Assembly: GCF_016889425.1 (NCBI RefSeq)
Contig: NZ_CP069513.1
Span: forward strand, 2,294,001-2,358,000
DNA from: Corynebacterium amycolatum
GTDB taxonomy: Bacteria > Actinomycetota > Actinomycetes > Mycobacteriales > Mycobacteriaceae
Direction of reading: 5' to 3'
Length of the DNA stretch: 64,000 nucleotides
The translations under genes were made by a program, and so were the position numbers. The notes under the pieces are model-generated. The model was not told the origin of the DNA and made no database searches. It was given only the letters and a program-made list of their open reading frames with translations. Positions 1-9,704 of this stretch are shown here, piece after piece (the stretch's first letter is position 1; the number at the start of each line of letters is the position of its first letter).

Positions 1-38
1 AACTGGGAACCCTTCTTATCCAAACCCTGGATAAGACC

Positions 39-779
39 ATGAGCTGGCAGTCATCTGCCATCACCGGGTACGTCAGTTCCCTGCACAAGCGCAAAAAAGA
101 TGAAACTCCGGCGCAGGTACAGGAACGTATTGATTCCCACTACCTGAACCTGGTCACCGGCACCGGTGGTGCAGCTGGGGGCAGCGCGGTTCTTCCCGGC
201 GTCGGCATGATTACGGGCTTGGCTGCAGTTACCGGTGAATCGCTGCTGTTCCTGGAAGCATCCGCCTGGTACACACTGGCCTCAGCAACCCTGCGCAATA
301 TTGACATCACCGATCCACAACGCCGTCGCACGCTGATTCTTGCGGCCATGAGCGGTTCTGAAGGGACAGCTATTATGGCCTCCCTGCTTGGCGAGGAATC
401 GCTGCGGAAGCAGACCAAAACTTCCGTGAATTCCCTACTGCCACGGCTTGGCGTTCCGCAGCTGGGTGCAGCAAACCGTCTGCTAATTCGCGAGGCACGC
501 AAGCGCTTGATGAAGAACGCTCGTCTGGCCATCATCGGTAAGATTTTGCCATTTGGAATTGGCGCCGTGGTTGGGGCCTCCGCAAACCGCAAGCTCGGTG
601 GCATTCTTATCAGCTCCACTCGCGCATCTCTGGGCCCACTTCCCCAGGATTGGTCGGACTTTGAACGAAAGCTACCGGCTAAATCCAACACCTCTGAAGA
701 CTCGAAGAAGGACTCAAAGTCATCGAGGTTCTCGATTCCCTCGGCGCTGAAGTGGCCGAAGAAAAAGAAGAATAAGTAG
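39..779 (+). CDS. Conserved membrane-associated protein of unknown function (possibly 5'-truncated by window)
   Basis: I do not recognise a functional family with certainty. The 246-residue frame has a Gly/Ala-rich hydrophobic stretch at about residues 40-75 (containing GTGGAAGGSAVLPGVGM), a second hydrophobic glycine-rich patch at about 160-180, and a strongly basic, Ser/Lys-rich tail ending PKKKKNK. This suggests a membrane-associated protein with a cytoplasmic charged tail. The ATG at 39 has no good ribosome site, and the frame stays open to the first base of the window, so the true start may lie upstream. It precedes the fused ABC exporter by 58 bases on the same strand and may be co-transcribed with it. 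Confidence 0.7.
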   Translation: MSWQSSAITGYVSSLHKRKKDETPAQVQERIDSHYLNLVTGTGGAAGGSAVLPGVGMITGLAAVTGESLLFLEASAWYTLASATLRNIDITDPQRRRTLILAAMSGSEGTAIMASLLGEESLRKQTKTSVNSLLPRLGVPQLGAANRLLIREARKRLMKNARLAIIGKILPFGIGAVVGASANRKLGGILISSTRASLGPLPQDWSDFERKLPAKSNTSEDSKKDSKSSRFSIPSALKWPKKKKNK

Positions 780-837
780 TTCCTCTTACTCCGATTACCC
801 TTCAGCGACGTTTTTCAATGGAAGAGCGGTACCCACC

Positions 838-3800
838 ATGGCCCAGAGCAAACCCCGCAGAACCTCTCCTATGAAGTTCTTGTGGAAACAGTCTCTTCAC
901 AGGCCACTACCGCTCTATGGTGTCGTTGTTGCAGCGCTAATCGTTGTCGGGGTGGAGTCCGTACTTCCGCTTCTCACTAGAGATGCCATTGATGTAGCAA
1001 CGGGCTCGTCCGATGGCGGTGTCCCCGCGCGCCTGCTGCCGTCCCTAACTCCCCTGCAGGCAGTCATTTCCGTATTTCTGGCCATCGCGTTAGTACGCTT
1101 CATCGCCCAGGTGGGGCGCAGATTCTTCTCCGGCAAACTCTCCATTGATGTTCAGCACGACCTGCGACTAAAAATCCTTCGCTCCCTACAAAACCTCGAT
1201 GGTCCAGCACAAGACCGAGTCAACACCGGCCAGGTTGTGTCACGGTCAATTTCCGACCTCCAGGCTGTGTCCGGACTACTGGCGATGCTGCCGTTGACGC
1301 TGGGGTCCGTCGTCAAGCTATTCATCACTATCGGCATCATGCTCGCCCTCTCGCTGCCCCTGACACTGGTCGGCCTCGCCGTGGTGCCAGCGATTGTCTA
1401 CATTGCAGTGAATTCGCGTGACAAACTCCATGCCGCAACCTGGGCTGCCCAACAGCAAGCAGGCGAGATTGCCGGACAAGTCGAGGAAACCGTTTCCGGC
1501 ATCCGTGTTGTCAAGGCGTTTGCGCAGGGTGACAACGAAGTTGTGAAGATGGAGCGTAACTCGTCTCTGCTCTATTCCCTCCGCCTGCGAGCGGCAAAAC
1601 TCAGCGCTCGATTCCAACCGGCGCTGCAGTCGTTGCCGCAACTGTCCCTCGTCGGAAATATCGCGGTCGGTGGCTGGCTAGCGATTCACGGACACATCAC
1701 CCTAGGCACGTTCGTAGCTTTTGCCACGTATCTCACCAGCCTGACTGCCCTGTCGCGTCTGGTCTCCAACATGGTCATCTCGATACAGCTGACGTCGGCA
1801 AGCATCGACCGCATTTCCGATGTCATCGACGCCCGACCAGACAACCCCGAACCCACCGACGCGCTTCCTCTCCCCGACGGCCCCGTTGGCATCAGCTTCA
1901 ACCACGTCACCCACAGCCGTGGCGGACGCACGCTTATCGACGATGTCTCATTCTCCGTCGCGCCAGGGGCGACCTTAGCGTTGATTGGCCCACCGGGGTC
2001 CGGAAAGACTATCGCCACGGAGTTACTCGGCCGTCACTATCTGCCGGATTCGGGAACTATCACTATCGATGCGCCCAGCCACGGCACATCCACAGATACC
2101 GCGCGCACTCTCTCCAGCGACGTATATGACGCTATTACTGTCGTTCCGGACACTCCTTATTTATTTGCGGGCACGTTGCGTGAGAACATTGCATTCGCCA
2201 ATCCCGCGGCGTCCCAGGAAGAGATTATCGCCGCAGCGACCGCCGCCCAGGTCAACTTCGTCGACGACCTGCCTCAGGGGTGGGACACAGCCATCGGCGA
2301 GCGCGGGCATAATCTCTCCGGCGGACAAGCTCAACGCGTGGCATTAGCACGGGCATTCCTCGCCCTTCCTCGAGTTTTGGTTCTCGATGACGCAACCTCA
2401 GCAATCGATGCTGCAACTGAGTTGGAAATCTTCAACGCGCTGACCTCACAGCTGGCGGATACGACTATCGTCATCGTGGCGCATCGATCTTCCACTCTCG
2501 AGCAGGCGGACCACATCGCCATTTTCGAAGACGGTGCCCTCACCGGCATTGGAACCAAGGCCGAACTGATTACTTCTCATCCGCGCTTCACCGAGCTGAT
2601 GGACATCGACCAGAGTGCCTACCCCGAAATCGAAAACCTCGTTCTCGACCCCATCGACAGTGAGGACCCCAGCCCCGAGGAACTCTGGCCCGACGAATCC
2701 GCACCAACCTCCGACGACTCCACGTCAGACACCTCTGCGCGGCTTCCCGGAGGCGCCACTTCTCAAATGGCCCGCGGGGCTGGCCGAGCCGGAGGCGGTC
2801 CAGGTGGACCCGGTGGCCCTGGTGGTCCCGGTGGCCGCGGCGGCGGGCGTGGCGGCATGGGGGCGGCTCTCGCCAATGCTCCTGCGACGCCAGAGCTTCT
2901 CGAGCGTGTGCGAAACCTCCCACCCGCTAGCGAAAAACCGCGTGTACCAGCTCGAGCACTCGACAACTCCGAGCCTTTTTCTCTGCGCCGGCTGCTCTCC
3001 TACGTCCGCGGCCTATTTATAAGCGTCATTGCGCTGCTCGCCCTCATTGCCGTTGCCGATCTCGCGTTCCCCATGCTCGTGCGCTACGCCATTGACCACG
3101 GCATCCGTGAGCACAATGAAGCCGTGTTGTGGGCCTGCGCCGCAGGCGGTTTGGCGACAGTCCTCATCAGCTGGATTGCCGTAGCCACAAATGCTGTTAT
3201 TACTGCGCGTACTGGTGAGCGGCTGCTCTATGCCCTGCGTGTGCGCTGCTACCGTCACCTGCAGTCGCTTGGCATTAACTACTTCGAGGCCAATCGCTCG
3301 GGTGCCATCATGACGAGGATGACAACCGACATCGACGCGCTGTCGTCGTTCCTACAAACGGGATTGGCAGAGGGCGCGATTGCCACGTTCACTCTGCTCG
3401 GTGTCTCAGTGCTGTTGCTTGCCACACAGGTGTCACTCGCCGCGGTGGCGTTGGCGACGCTTCCCATCATTGTGGCGGCCACCCTGGTATTCCGCCGAAT
3501 CTCCTCGCGCCTATACAAGGCTGCACGCGAGCAACTTTCCTTGGTCAACGCTGATTTCCAGGAGACCATTGGTGGGCTTCGCGAGATTCAGATGTACCAC
3601 CGCGTCGCCGATATCGAATCTTCCTTTGCCGAGGAATCCGATAAGTATCGCGCAATTCGTCAGCGAGCACAGCTGGCCGTGGCCTTATTCTTCCCCGGCA
3701 TCAACTTCGTCTCTGAGTTGGCAACAGCTGCGGTGTTGGCTGTCGGCGCCCAACAGGTTGCTGCGGGAACTACGACGCCCGGCGTACTCGTCGCCTTCAC

Positions 3801-4716
3801 GCTATACCTGGGAATGCTCTTTGGCCCGATTCAGCAGCTGTCCCATGTTTTCGACGGCTACCAGCAGGCGAAGGTCGGTCTCAATCGCATTGGTGACCTC
3901 CTACAGACCGCCCCCATGCCAGATTACGGCACTACTGACGGCGCGTCCCGTGCAGCCGCTGGCGACCTGCGCTTAGACAAGGTGACTTTCTCCTACCCCG
4001 CCGCCAACTCTGAGCACGAACGCCCGCAGGTCCTCGATGCTCTCGATTTGCAGATTCCTGCCGGAGAAACAGTCGCAATTGTCGGGTCCACCGGTGCCGG
4101 AAAATCAACAATCATTAAGTTGTTTGCCCGTTTTTACGATCCAGTTGACGGTGTGGTGCGAGCCTCTGAAACTGACATCCGCGACTTCCCTCTTAACGAT
4201 TGGCGACGCCCCCTCGGCTATGTCCCCCAAGAATCACACCTATTTTCGGGGACAGTAGCAACAAATATTTCCTACGGTCTGCCGGACAGCAGTCATGCTG
4301 AAATCCAGCAAGCCGCGAAGAATGTCGGCGCTCTCAGCACCATTGCCAGCCTGCCCGGTGGCTTCCACCACCCCGTCGGCCCAGATGGCCGAGGGCTCTC
4401 CTCCGGACAGCGTCAACTCATCGCACTCGCTCGTGCCGAAATGATGCGTCCTGAACTGCTGCTTCTCGACGAGGCCACCGCGACACTCGACCCTGCAACA
4501 GAGTCGGCAATCCTCGAAGCCACTGACCGTGCGTCGCGTCAACGCTCGGCAATTATTGTGGCCCACCGCCTGGCTACGGCTGCTCGGGCCAACCGGATTT
4601 TGGTACTTGACCACGGGCGTATTGTCGAGGACGGCTCCCATGACGAGCTTCTCGCGGCGGGTGGCCAATACGCAGAGCTCTGGAGCAAGTACCATATGGG
4701 GAGCGCGACGGTGTAG
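838..4716 (+). CDS. Fused two-half ABC exporter (TMD-NBD-TMD-NBD)
   Basis: Type IV ABC exporter with both half-transporters in one 1292-residue chain; most bacterial relatives (for example Rv1272c/Rv1273c) are two proteins. The first membrane domain is at about 20-330 and NBD1 at about 350-600, with Walker A GPPGSGKT at 384-391, signature LSGGQ at 493-497 and Walker B ending in D517. The second membrane domain is at about 720-1030 and NBD2 has Walker A GSTGAGKST at 1083-1091, signature LSSGQ at 1187-1191 and Walker B D1211-E1212. NBD1 carries D518 where the catalytic glutamate should be; NBD2 keeps E1212. Such asymmetry is known in heterodimeric exporters with one degenerate ATP site. A Gly/Pro repeat linker lies at about 652-675. 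Substrate unknown. It is placed directly upstream of odhA, as in C. glutamicum. Confidence 0.93.
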   Translation: MAQSKPRRTSPMKFLWKQSLHRPLPLYGVVVAALIVVGVESVLPLLTRDAIDVATGSSDGGVPARLLPSLTPLQAVISVFLAIALVRFIAQVGRRFFSGKLSIDVQHDLRLKILRSLQNLDGPAQDRVNTGQVVSRSISDLQAVSGLLAMLPLTLGSVVKLFITIGIMLALSLPLTLVGLAVVPAIVYIAVNSRDKLHAATWAAQQQAGEIAGQVEETVSGIRVVKAFAQGDNEVVKMERNSSLLYSLRLRAAKLSARFQPALQSLPQLSLVGNIAVGGWLAIHGHITLGTFVAFATYLTSLTALSRLVSNMVISIQLTSASIDRISDVIDARPDNPEPTDALPLPDGPVGISFNHVTHSRGGRTLIDDVSFSVAPGATLALIGPPGSGKTIATELLGRHYLPDSGTITIDAPSHGTSTDTARTLSSDVYDAITVVPDTPYLFAGTLRENIAFANPAASQEEIIAAATAAQVNFVDDLPQGWDTAIGERGHNLSGGQAQRVALARAFLALPRVLVLDDATSAIDAATELEIFNALTSQLADTTIVIVAHRSSTLEQADHIAIFEDGALTGIGTKAELITSHPRFTELMDIDQSAYPEIENLVLDPIDSEDPSPEELWPDESAPTSDDSTSDTSARLPGGATSQMARGAGRAGGGPGGPGGPGGPGGRGGGRGGMGAALANAPATPELLERVRNLPPASEKPRVPARALDNSEPFSLRRLLSYVRGLFISVIALLALIAVADLAFPMLVRYAIDHGIREHNEAVLWACAAGGLATVLISWIAVATNAVITARTGERLLYALRVRCYRHLQSLGINYFEANRSGAIMTRMTTDIDALSSFLQTGLAEGAIATFTLLGVSVLLLATQVSLAAVALATLPIIVAATLVFRRISSRLYKAAREQLSLVNADFQETIGGLREIQMYHRVADIESSFAEESDKYRAIRQRAQLAVALFFPGINFVSELATAAVLAVGAQQVAAGTTTPGVLVAFTLYLGMLFGPIQQLSHVFDGYQQAKVGLNRIGDLLQTAPMPDYGTTDGASRAAAGDLRLDKVTFSYPAANSEHERPQVLDALDLQIPAGETVAIVGSTGAGKSTIIKLFARFYDPVDGVVRASETDIRDFPLNDWRRPLGYVPQESHLFSGTVATNISYGLPDSSHAEIQQAAKNVGALSTIASLPGGFHHPVGPDGRGLSSGQRQLIALARAEMMRPELLLLDEATATLDPATESAILEATDRASRQRSAIIVAHRLATAARANRILVLDHGRIVEDGSHDELLAAGGQYAELWSKYHMGSATV

Positions 4717-4766
4717 TAATTCAGAATTTTCGTTATCCTTGAATGACACTTTGACGCTTGCGCTCA

Positions 4767-4811
4767 TTAGAATAAACGTGAGTTAGTAAAACTAAGACGA
4801 AAAGAGGCGAG
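4767..4811 (+). promoter_or_regulatory. Candidate -10 and ribosome site for odhA
   Basis: The 103-base gap before odhA holds a -10-like TAGAAT (4768-4773) and a purine-rich AAAAGAGGCGAG just upstream of the GTG start, which fixes that start. I see no convincing -35 at the right spacing, so the promoter part is tentative. Confidence 0.3.
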
Positions 4812-4819
4812 TACCTGCC

Positions 4820-7800
4820 GTGAGCAGCGACATGAGCTTCGGCCAGAACGAATGGCTGGTCGACGAGATGTACCAGCAATTCCAGAAGGATCCACAGTCT
4901 GTGGGTCAGGAATGGCGCGAATTCTTCGCAACCCACACCCCGTCCCAAAAGGGCGAGGACCTTTCCAACATGGCAAAGCCCGCAGCAGCCACGAAGGAGG
5001 AAGCAAAGGCAACCGGACGTCGTGAGTCCAAGGGGGTCGAACCAACCAAGACCCCGAACAAGCCGTCGTCTCCGAAGCCGAAGAAGTCCCCGATGGATGC
5101 AGCAGCCAAGGTTTCGGCTGTTGAATCCGGCGAGGAGCCTCTGAAGGGCGTCGCACGGGCTATCGCTAAGAACATGGATGTCTCCCTGGAGATGCCGACT
5201 GCTACGTCGGTTCGCGATATGCCGGCACGTCTGATGTTTGAAAACCGCACTCTGGTTAACAATCATCTGGCACGCGCCCGCGGCGGCAAGATTTCCTTCA
5301 CCCACATCATTGGTTACGCCATGGTGAAGGCTGTCATGCTCCACCCGGACATGAACAACAACTACAAGGTGGTTGACGGCAAGCCAGTTCTGGTTACCCC
5401 GGAACACATTAACCTCGGCCTGGCCATTGATATGCCAGCTAAGGATGGCTCTCGTTCTCTCGTAGTTGCCGCTATCCGTGAGTGTGAGACCCTGACCTTC
5501 AAGCAGTTCGTCGACGCCTACGAGGACATCGTCGTTCGTGCTCGCCACGGCAAGCTGACCGGCAAGGACTTCCAGGGTGTCACCATTTCCCTGACCAACC
5601 CGGGCGGCATCGGTACCCGCCACTCCGTCCCGCGCCTGACCAAGGGCCAGGGCGCGATTATCGGTGTCGGTTCCATGGATTACCCGGCTGAGTTCGCCGG
5701 TGCTTCCGCTGACCGTCTGGCAGAGATGGGCATCGGCAAGCTGGTGACCATCACCTCTACTTACGACCACCGCATCATCCAGGGTGCAGAGTCCGGTGAG
5801 TTCCTGCGTACGATGAGCAACCTGCTCGTCGACGACAAGTTCTGGGACCACATCTTCCAGACCATGCGCGTCCCGTACACCCCAATCCGTTGGGCACAGG
5901 ACCTGCCGAACACGGGTATCGACAAGAACACCCGCGTTATGCGTCTGATTGAGGCCTACCGCTCCCGCGGTCACCTGTTGGCTGACATCGACCCGCTGCG
6001 TTCTGACCAGCCGAATACTTCCGCTCCGAACCATGCTGACCTCGATATCGAGGAGCACGGTCTGACCCTGTGGGATCTGGACCGCACCTTCAACGTCGGT
6101 GGTTTCGGCGGCAAGGAGACGATGACGCTGCGCGAGGTGCTTTCTCGGCTGCGCAACGCATACTGCCTCAAGGTCGGTTCCGAGTACGCTCACATTCTCG
6201 ACCGCGAAGAGCGCGAGTGGTTGGAAGAGCGCCTTGAGGGCGGCCAGCCGAAGCCGTCCCACGCTGAGCAGAAGTACATCCTGCAGAAACTGAACGCAGC
6301 TGAGGCATTCGAGAACTTCCTGCAGACCAAGTACGTCGGGCAGAAGCGCTTCTCCCTTGAGGGTGCAGAGTCGCTGATTCCGCTGATGGACTCCGCCATC
6401 GATACCGCTGCTGGTGCTGGCCTGGATGAGGTCGTCATCGGTATGCCACACCGCGGTCGACTGAATGTGCTCGCAAACATCGTCGGCAAGCCACTGCGCC
6501 AGATCTTCACCGAGTTCGAGGGCAACATCGACCCGGCACAGGTCGGCGGTTCTGGTGACGTCAAGTACCACCTGGGCACTACTGGTCGTCACATCCAGAT
6601 GTTCGGCGAGGGCGAGATCGACGTCACCCTGACTGCGAACCCGTCCCACCTCGAAGCCGTCAACCCGGTCGTTGAGGGTCTTGCTCGTGCACGCCAGGAC
6701 AAGATCAACAAGGGCGAAGAGGGCTACTCCGTCATGCCGCTGCTGCTGCACGGTGACGCTTCCTTCGCCGGCCTGGGCATTGTCCAGGAGACCCTGAACC
6801 TCATGTCCCTGCGTGGTTACAAGGTCGGCGGTACCGTCCACATCGTGGTGAACAACCAGATTGGCTTCACCACTTCACCGGACTCCGGTCGCTCCTCCTA
6901 CTACGCAACCGACATTGCCAAGGCATACGGCTGCCCGGTCTTCCACGTCAACGGTGACGACCCGGAGGCTGTCGTCTGGGTCGGCCAGCTGGCTGTTGAG
7001 TACCGTAACCGCTATGGCAAGGACGTCTTCATCGACCTGGTCTGCTACCGCAAGCGCGGCCACAACGAGGCCGATGACCCGTCTATGACTCAGCCGATGA
7101 TGTACAAGATCATCGACGAGAAGGAAAGCGTTCGCGCTCAGTACACCGAGGACCTCATCGGTCGCGGTGATATTTCCGAGGAAGAGTACGAAGCAGTACG
7201 CCGAGACTTCCACGACCAGATGGAAGCTGTCTTCAACGAGGTCCGCGCAGCTCAGGACGCAAAGCCGGGCGAGCAGACCGGTATCGCCGGTTCTCAGCCG
7301 CTGCCGCATGGCCTCAAGACCGGTATCGAGAAGGCTGAAATCGTCGAGATTGGTCAGTCTTACGTCAACCTCCCTGAGGGCTTCAAGATTCACCCGCGTG
7401 TTGCGCCGGTCGCTAAGAAGCGCGCGGAGATGACTCAGGAAGGTGGCATCGACTGGGGTATGGCCGAGCTGCTGGCAATCGGCTCCTTCACCGGTGCTGG
7501 CATCGACGTCCGCTTCGCAGGTGAGGATGTCCGCCGCGGTACCTTTACCTCTCGCCATGCAGTTCTGATTGACTCCGAGGACGGTTCGGAATACAACCCG
7601 ATCGACGCCTACGGTAAGTCCAAGAACGGTGGCCGCTTCATGATCTACAACTCGGCTCTGACCGAGTACGCAGGCATGGGCTTCGAATACGGCTACACCC
7701 TGGGTAACCCGGATGCAGCAGTGTTCTGGGAGGCACAGTTCGGTGACTTCGCCAACGGCGCTCAGACCACTATTGACCAGTACGTTTCCTCGGGCGAGGC

Positions 7801-8488
7801 TAAGTGGGGTCAGACCTCCAAGCTGATTCTGCTGCTTCCGCACGGCTACGAGGGCATGGGCCCGGACCACTCTTCGGCACGTATCGAGCGCTTCCTGCAG
7901 CTCGCAGCCGAGGGTTCCTACACCGTTGCTCAGCCGTCCGAGCCGGCTAACTACTTCCACCTGCTGCGTCGCCACGTCCTGTCCGACCTGCACCGTCCGC
8001 TGGTTGTGTTCTCTCCGAAGTCGATGCTGCGCAACAAGATGGCAGCGTCCGCTGTCGAGGACTTCACCAACCCGAACAAGTTCCGCTCGGTCATCGATGA
8101 CCCGAACTTCGAGTCTAAGGGCAAGTCCGGCATCAAGACCTTGCTGCTCTGCTCCGGCAAGATCTACTGGGAGCTGGAGAAGAAGCGCAAGAAGGACAAG
8201 CGCGACGACATCGCAATCGCTCGCCTGGAGATGCTGCACCCGTTGCCGCACAACCGTCTCCGCGACCTCTTCGAGTCTTACCCGGATCTTGAGGAAGTCC
8301 GCTGGGTCCAGGATGAGCCGGCTAACCAGGGCCCATGGCCATTCCTGGCACTGAACCTCCCAGAGGCTCTGCCGGATATGCCGAAGCTGACTCGCGTTTC
8401 CCGCCGTGCGCAGTCCTCCACCGCAACTGGTGTGGCCAAGGTCCACCAGATTGAGGAGAAGGCTCTTCTGGAAGAGGCTCTTAAGTAG
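4820..8488 (+). CDS. odhA: 2-oxoglutarate dehydrogenase, fused E2-succinyltransferase/E1 (OdhA)
   Basis: TCA-cycle enzyme of the actinobacterial type, 1222 residues from a GTG start with ribosome site AAAGAGGCG. Order: short helical N-terminus ([14 protein letters not shown]), a Lys/Pro/Ala-rich linker, an E2-like acyltransferase core (about 100-340) without a lipoyl domain, then the thiamine-diphosphate E1 domain. The acyltransferase has H317 in YDHRIIQG, where classical E2 enzymes read HxxxDG; the Asp is Q321, as known for OdhA/Kgd. The E1 domain has the ThDP/Mg motif G645-D646-A647 followed by N678-N679. In corynebacteria OdhA joins a mixed complex with AceE, AceF and Lpd and is inhibited by unphosphorylated OdhI (family knowledge). 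Followed by a strong terminator. Confidence 0.98.
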   Translation: MSSDMSFGQNEWLVDEMYQQFQKDPQSVGQEWREFFATHTPSQKGEDLSNMAKPAAATKEEAKATGRRESKGVEPTKTPNKPSSPKPKKSPMDAAAKVSAVESGEEPLKGVARAIAKNMDVSLEMPTATSVRDMPARLMFENRTLVNNHLARARGGKISFTHIIGYAMVKAVMLHPDMNNNYKVVDGKPVLVTPEHINLGLAIDMPAKDGSRSLVVAAIRECETLTFKQFVDAYEDIVVRARHGKLTGKDFQGVTISLTNPGGIGTRHSVPRLTKGQGAIIGVGSMDYPAEFAGASADRLAEMGIGKLVTITSTYDHRIIQGAESGEFLRTMSNLLVDDKFWDHIFQTMRVPYTPIRWAQDLPNTGIDKNTRVMRLIEAYRSRGHLLADIDPLRSDQPNTSAPNHADLDIEEHGLTLWDLDRTFNVGGFGGKETMTLREVLSRLRNAYCLKVGSEYAHILDREEREWLEERLEGGQPKPSHAEQKYILQKLNAAEAFENFLQTKYVGQKRFSLEGAESLIPLMDSAIDTAAGAGLDEVVIGMPHRGRLNVLANIVGKPLRQIFTEFEGNIDPAQVGGSGDVKYHLGTTGRHIQMFGEGEIDVTLTANPSHLEAVNPVVEGLARARQDKINKGEEGYSVMPLLLHGDASFAGLGIVQETLNLMSLRGYKVGGTVHIVVNNQIGFTTSPDSGRSSYYATDIAKAYGCPVFHVNGDDPEAVVWVGQLAVEYRNRYGKDVFIDLVCYRKRGHNEADDPSMTQPMMYKIIDEKESVRAQYTEDLIGRGDISEEEYEAVRRDFHDQMEAVFNEVRAAQDAKPGEQTGIAGSQPLPHGLKTGIEKAEIVEIGQSYVNLPEGFKIHPRVAPVAKKRAEMTQEGGIDWGMAELLAIGSFTGAGIDVRFAGEDVRRGTFTSRHAVLIDSEDGSEYNPIDAYGKSKNGGRFMIYNSALTEYAGMGFEYGYTLGNPDAAVFWEAQFGDFANGAQTTIDQYVSSGEAKWGQTSKLILLLPHGYEGMGPDHSSARIERFLQLAAEGSYTVAQPSEPANYFHLLRRHVLSDLHRPLVVFSPKSMLRNKMAASAVEDFTNPNKFRSVIDDPNFESKGKSGIKTLLLCSGKIYWELEKKRKKDKRDDIAIARLEMLHPLPHNRLRDLFESYPDLEEVRWVQDEPANQGPWPFLALNLPEALPDMPKLTRVSRRAQSSTATGVAKVHQIEEKALLEEALK

Positions 8489-8541
8489 GTCTCGCGAGAC
8501 CGCGGTGAAGTCGCGTGATTGAGAACACCGCTTCACCAGGT

Positions 8542-8580
8542 GGTCTTCACTGGCGGTCTTCACTGGTGGTCTTCACTGGT
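8542..8580 (+). repeat. Three tandem 13-bp repeats after odhA
   Basis: Three head-to-tail copies of GGTCTTCACTGG plus T/C at 8542-8554, 8555-8567 and 8568-8580, preceded by a partial related stretch. They lie in the 3' untranslated region of odhA, 54 bases after the stop and just before its terminator. Confidence 0.85.
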
Positions 8581-8589
8581 GATCAAACG

Positions 8590-8630
8590 CTAAGGGGCTC
8601 CAACCACTCGGTTGGAGCCCCTTAGTCGTT
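8590..8630 (+). terminator. Intrinsic terminator of odhA
   Basis: A perfect 14-15 bp stem with left arm TAAGGGGCTCCAAC (8591-8604), a six-base loop and the complementary right arm 8611-8624, followed by a short T-rich run. Its symmetry would let it act in either direction between odhA and the convergent lipoprotein gene. Confidence 0.85.
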
Positions 8631-8729
8631 GTCTAGCAATTGTCAGACGCACAGTAGATAAGGGTTAATAGACAGAATGCGTGTCCGGTCGGCGTGTTAC
8701 CGGGTCGGCACCATTTACTACTTAGTCCT

Positions 8730-8820
8730 CAATGCGAGTTACTGACTGCGTTTATGACAAAATGACCTGAAAAATGGCATGAAAATGTCATAAACTCGCA
8801 CAGTTTCACATTTGCAGCCG
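8730..8820 (+). repeat. Intergenic palindromic repeat element, copy 1
   Basis: Member of a five-copy family in this window. It begins CAATGCGAGTTACTGACTGC. The left arm is 8733-8759 and the right arm TGTCATAAACTCGCA 8786-8800. The inner stem TTTATGACA/TGTCATAAA is perfect, and the outer TGCGAGTT pairs with AACTCGCA once a block of the left arm is bulged out. A tail reading CAGTTTCACATTTGCAGCC follows. It lies between convergent genes (odhA and the lipoprotein), about 105 bases from a terminator. It has no coding content. Confidence 0.85.
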
Positions 8821-8905
8821 GCATTCAAGGGCGAATAGACAAACACAGCAGCAGCCAACAGCGGATACGCGTCAGATACCGCCGCAACTAGCCCCGCCGC
8901 CCCGG

Positions 8906-9667
8906 CTACGCCTTATCCAGCCACTCCTGAGCGACCAACTCAGGGCTGGCGCCACCAGCCACAGCCCGGGTCATCAGCTTTAAGTCCTCAGTGCTCAGCG
9001 AACCAGCAATCTCATTGAGCACTCGGACTCGATCGCTCCGGTCCAACGCTGGCTTGACGTAGAAAGGCACAAGCCATTGCGGCAAGTCAGCCCCAGCATT
9101 GTCAGCTGGCACATCCGTGCACCCCTGCGCCATGCCCGCGTCGGTGGCCATAACTTCACCCGGCAACGACCGCGAAAATGCGTCGTAAACACGGTCTCGC
9201 CACTCGCCGCTGAATTGCTTGTGCGGGGTGGAGTCGTCGGCGTACTCCTCAGCCAGCGAAGCCGCGGACGCGGAATCGCTCAGGCCGAGCAGCTCACCTG
9301 TGCATCCGAAAGAGACCAGGACTGCTTCATTGCGTACGGCCCGCAACCGGTCATCAGCATCGCGAATGCCGATGACCTCCGCTTGCCGCCCTATCCTCTC
9401 AAAGCTTTGCGCATACAGGTACGCAAGAGCTGCCTGCTCGGGGTTGCGTAGGTCTGCCCCGACAGTCACTACCGCCTCCTGTTCGGGAGGAACGGGCATC
9501 TGCGGATCTAAATCAGAACATGCGGCAAGACCGAACCCCGCTGCCCCAGCGACCAATGCCAGGGCGGTAAAAGTGCACGCAGTAGCCTTGGAGCTCCCCT
9601 TGCACCCCATTGAGCGGATGCGAAAGTGGAACCCGGCGTTCGCACGTCTAAAATTAATCATCGACAC
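8906..9667 (-). CDS. Lipoprotein, OpuAC/glycine-betaine-binding-like fold, function unknown
   Basis: A lipoprotein signal peptide ends in LAAC, with the acylated cysteine at about residue 50 of the 253-residue frame. Mature residues such as VVTVGADLRNPEQAALAYLYAQ resemble the start of osmoprotectant-type substrate-binding proteins (OpuAC/OsmF family), and the C-terminus VAQEWLDKA also fits. The mature part (about 200 residues) is shorter than a usual binding protein, and no permease or ATPase gene is adjacent. The start is uncertain: GTG 9667, ATG 9661, or ATG 9610, which would give a more normal signal-peptide length. C. glutamicum has a secreted protein gene in the same place beside odhA. 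Divergent from corA. Confidence 0.8.
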   Translation of the reverse strand: MSMINFRRANAGFHFRIRSMGCKGSSKATACTFTALALVAGAAGFGLAACSDLDPQMPVPPEQEAVVTVGADLRNPEQAALAYLYAQSFERIGRQAEVIGIRDADDRLRAVRNEAVLVSFGCTGELLGLSDSASAASLAEEYADDSTPHKQFSGEWRDRVYDAFSRSLPGEVMATDAGMAQGCTDVPADNAGADLPQWLVPFYVKPALDRSDRVRVLNEIAGSLSTEDLKLMTRAVAGGASPELVAQEWLDKA

Positions 9668-9704
9668 CAGCGTAACCTACGAACGGATTGTGAGGTCACC
9701 CAGA

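Noticed and set aside
2790-2862. Gly/Pro triplet-like repeat inside the ABC exporter, considered as a collagen-like domain or CRISPR-like repeat
   Set aside because: Only about 24 residues, not regular G-x-y over length; best read as a flexible linker.
4733-6841. 702-codon open frame on the minus strand across odhA
   Set aside because: Antisense shadow of odhA produced by its biased codon use; no ribosome site, repetitive Leu/Val/Asp-rich composition and no family resemblance. The same holds for 6875-8563.
8662-8675. Shared string GGGTTAATAGACA near repeat copies 1 and 5 (8662 and 43793)
   Set aside because: Only 13 bases and on different sides of the elements; not enough for a target-site duplication.
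9219-9704. N-terminal extension of corA
   Set aside because: The open frame overlaps the antisense of the lipoprotein gene; ATG 9705 has a good ribosome site and fits the family.
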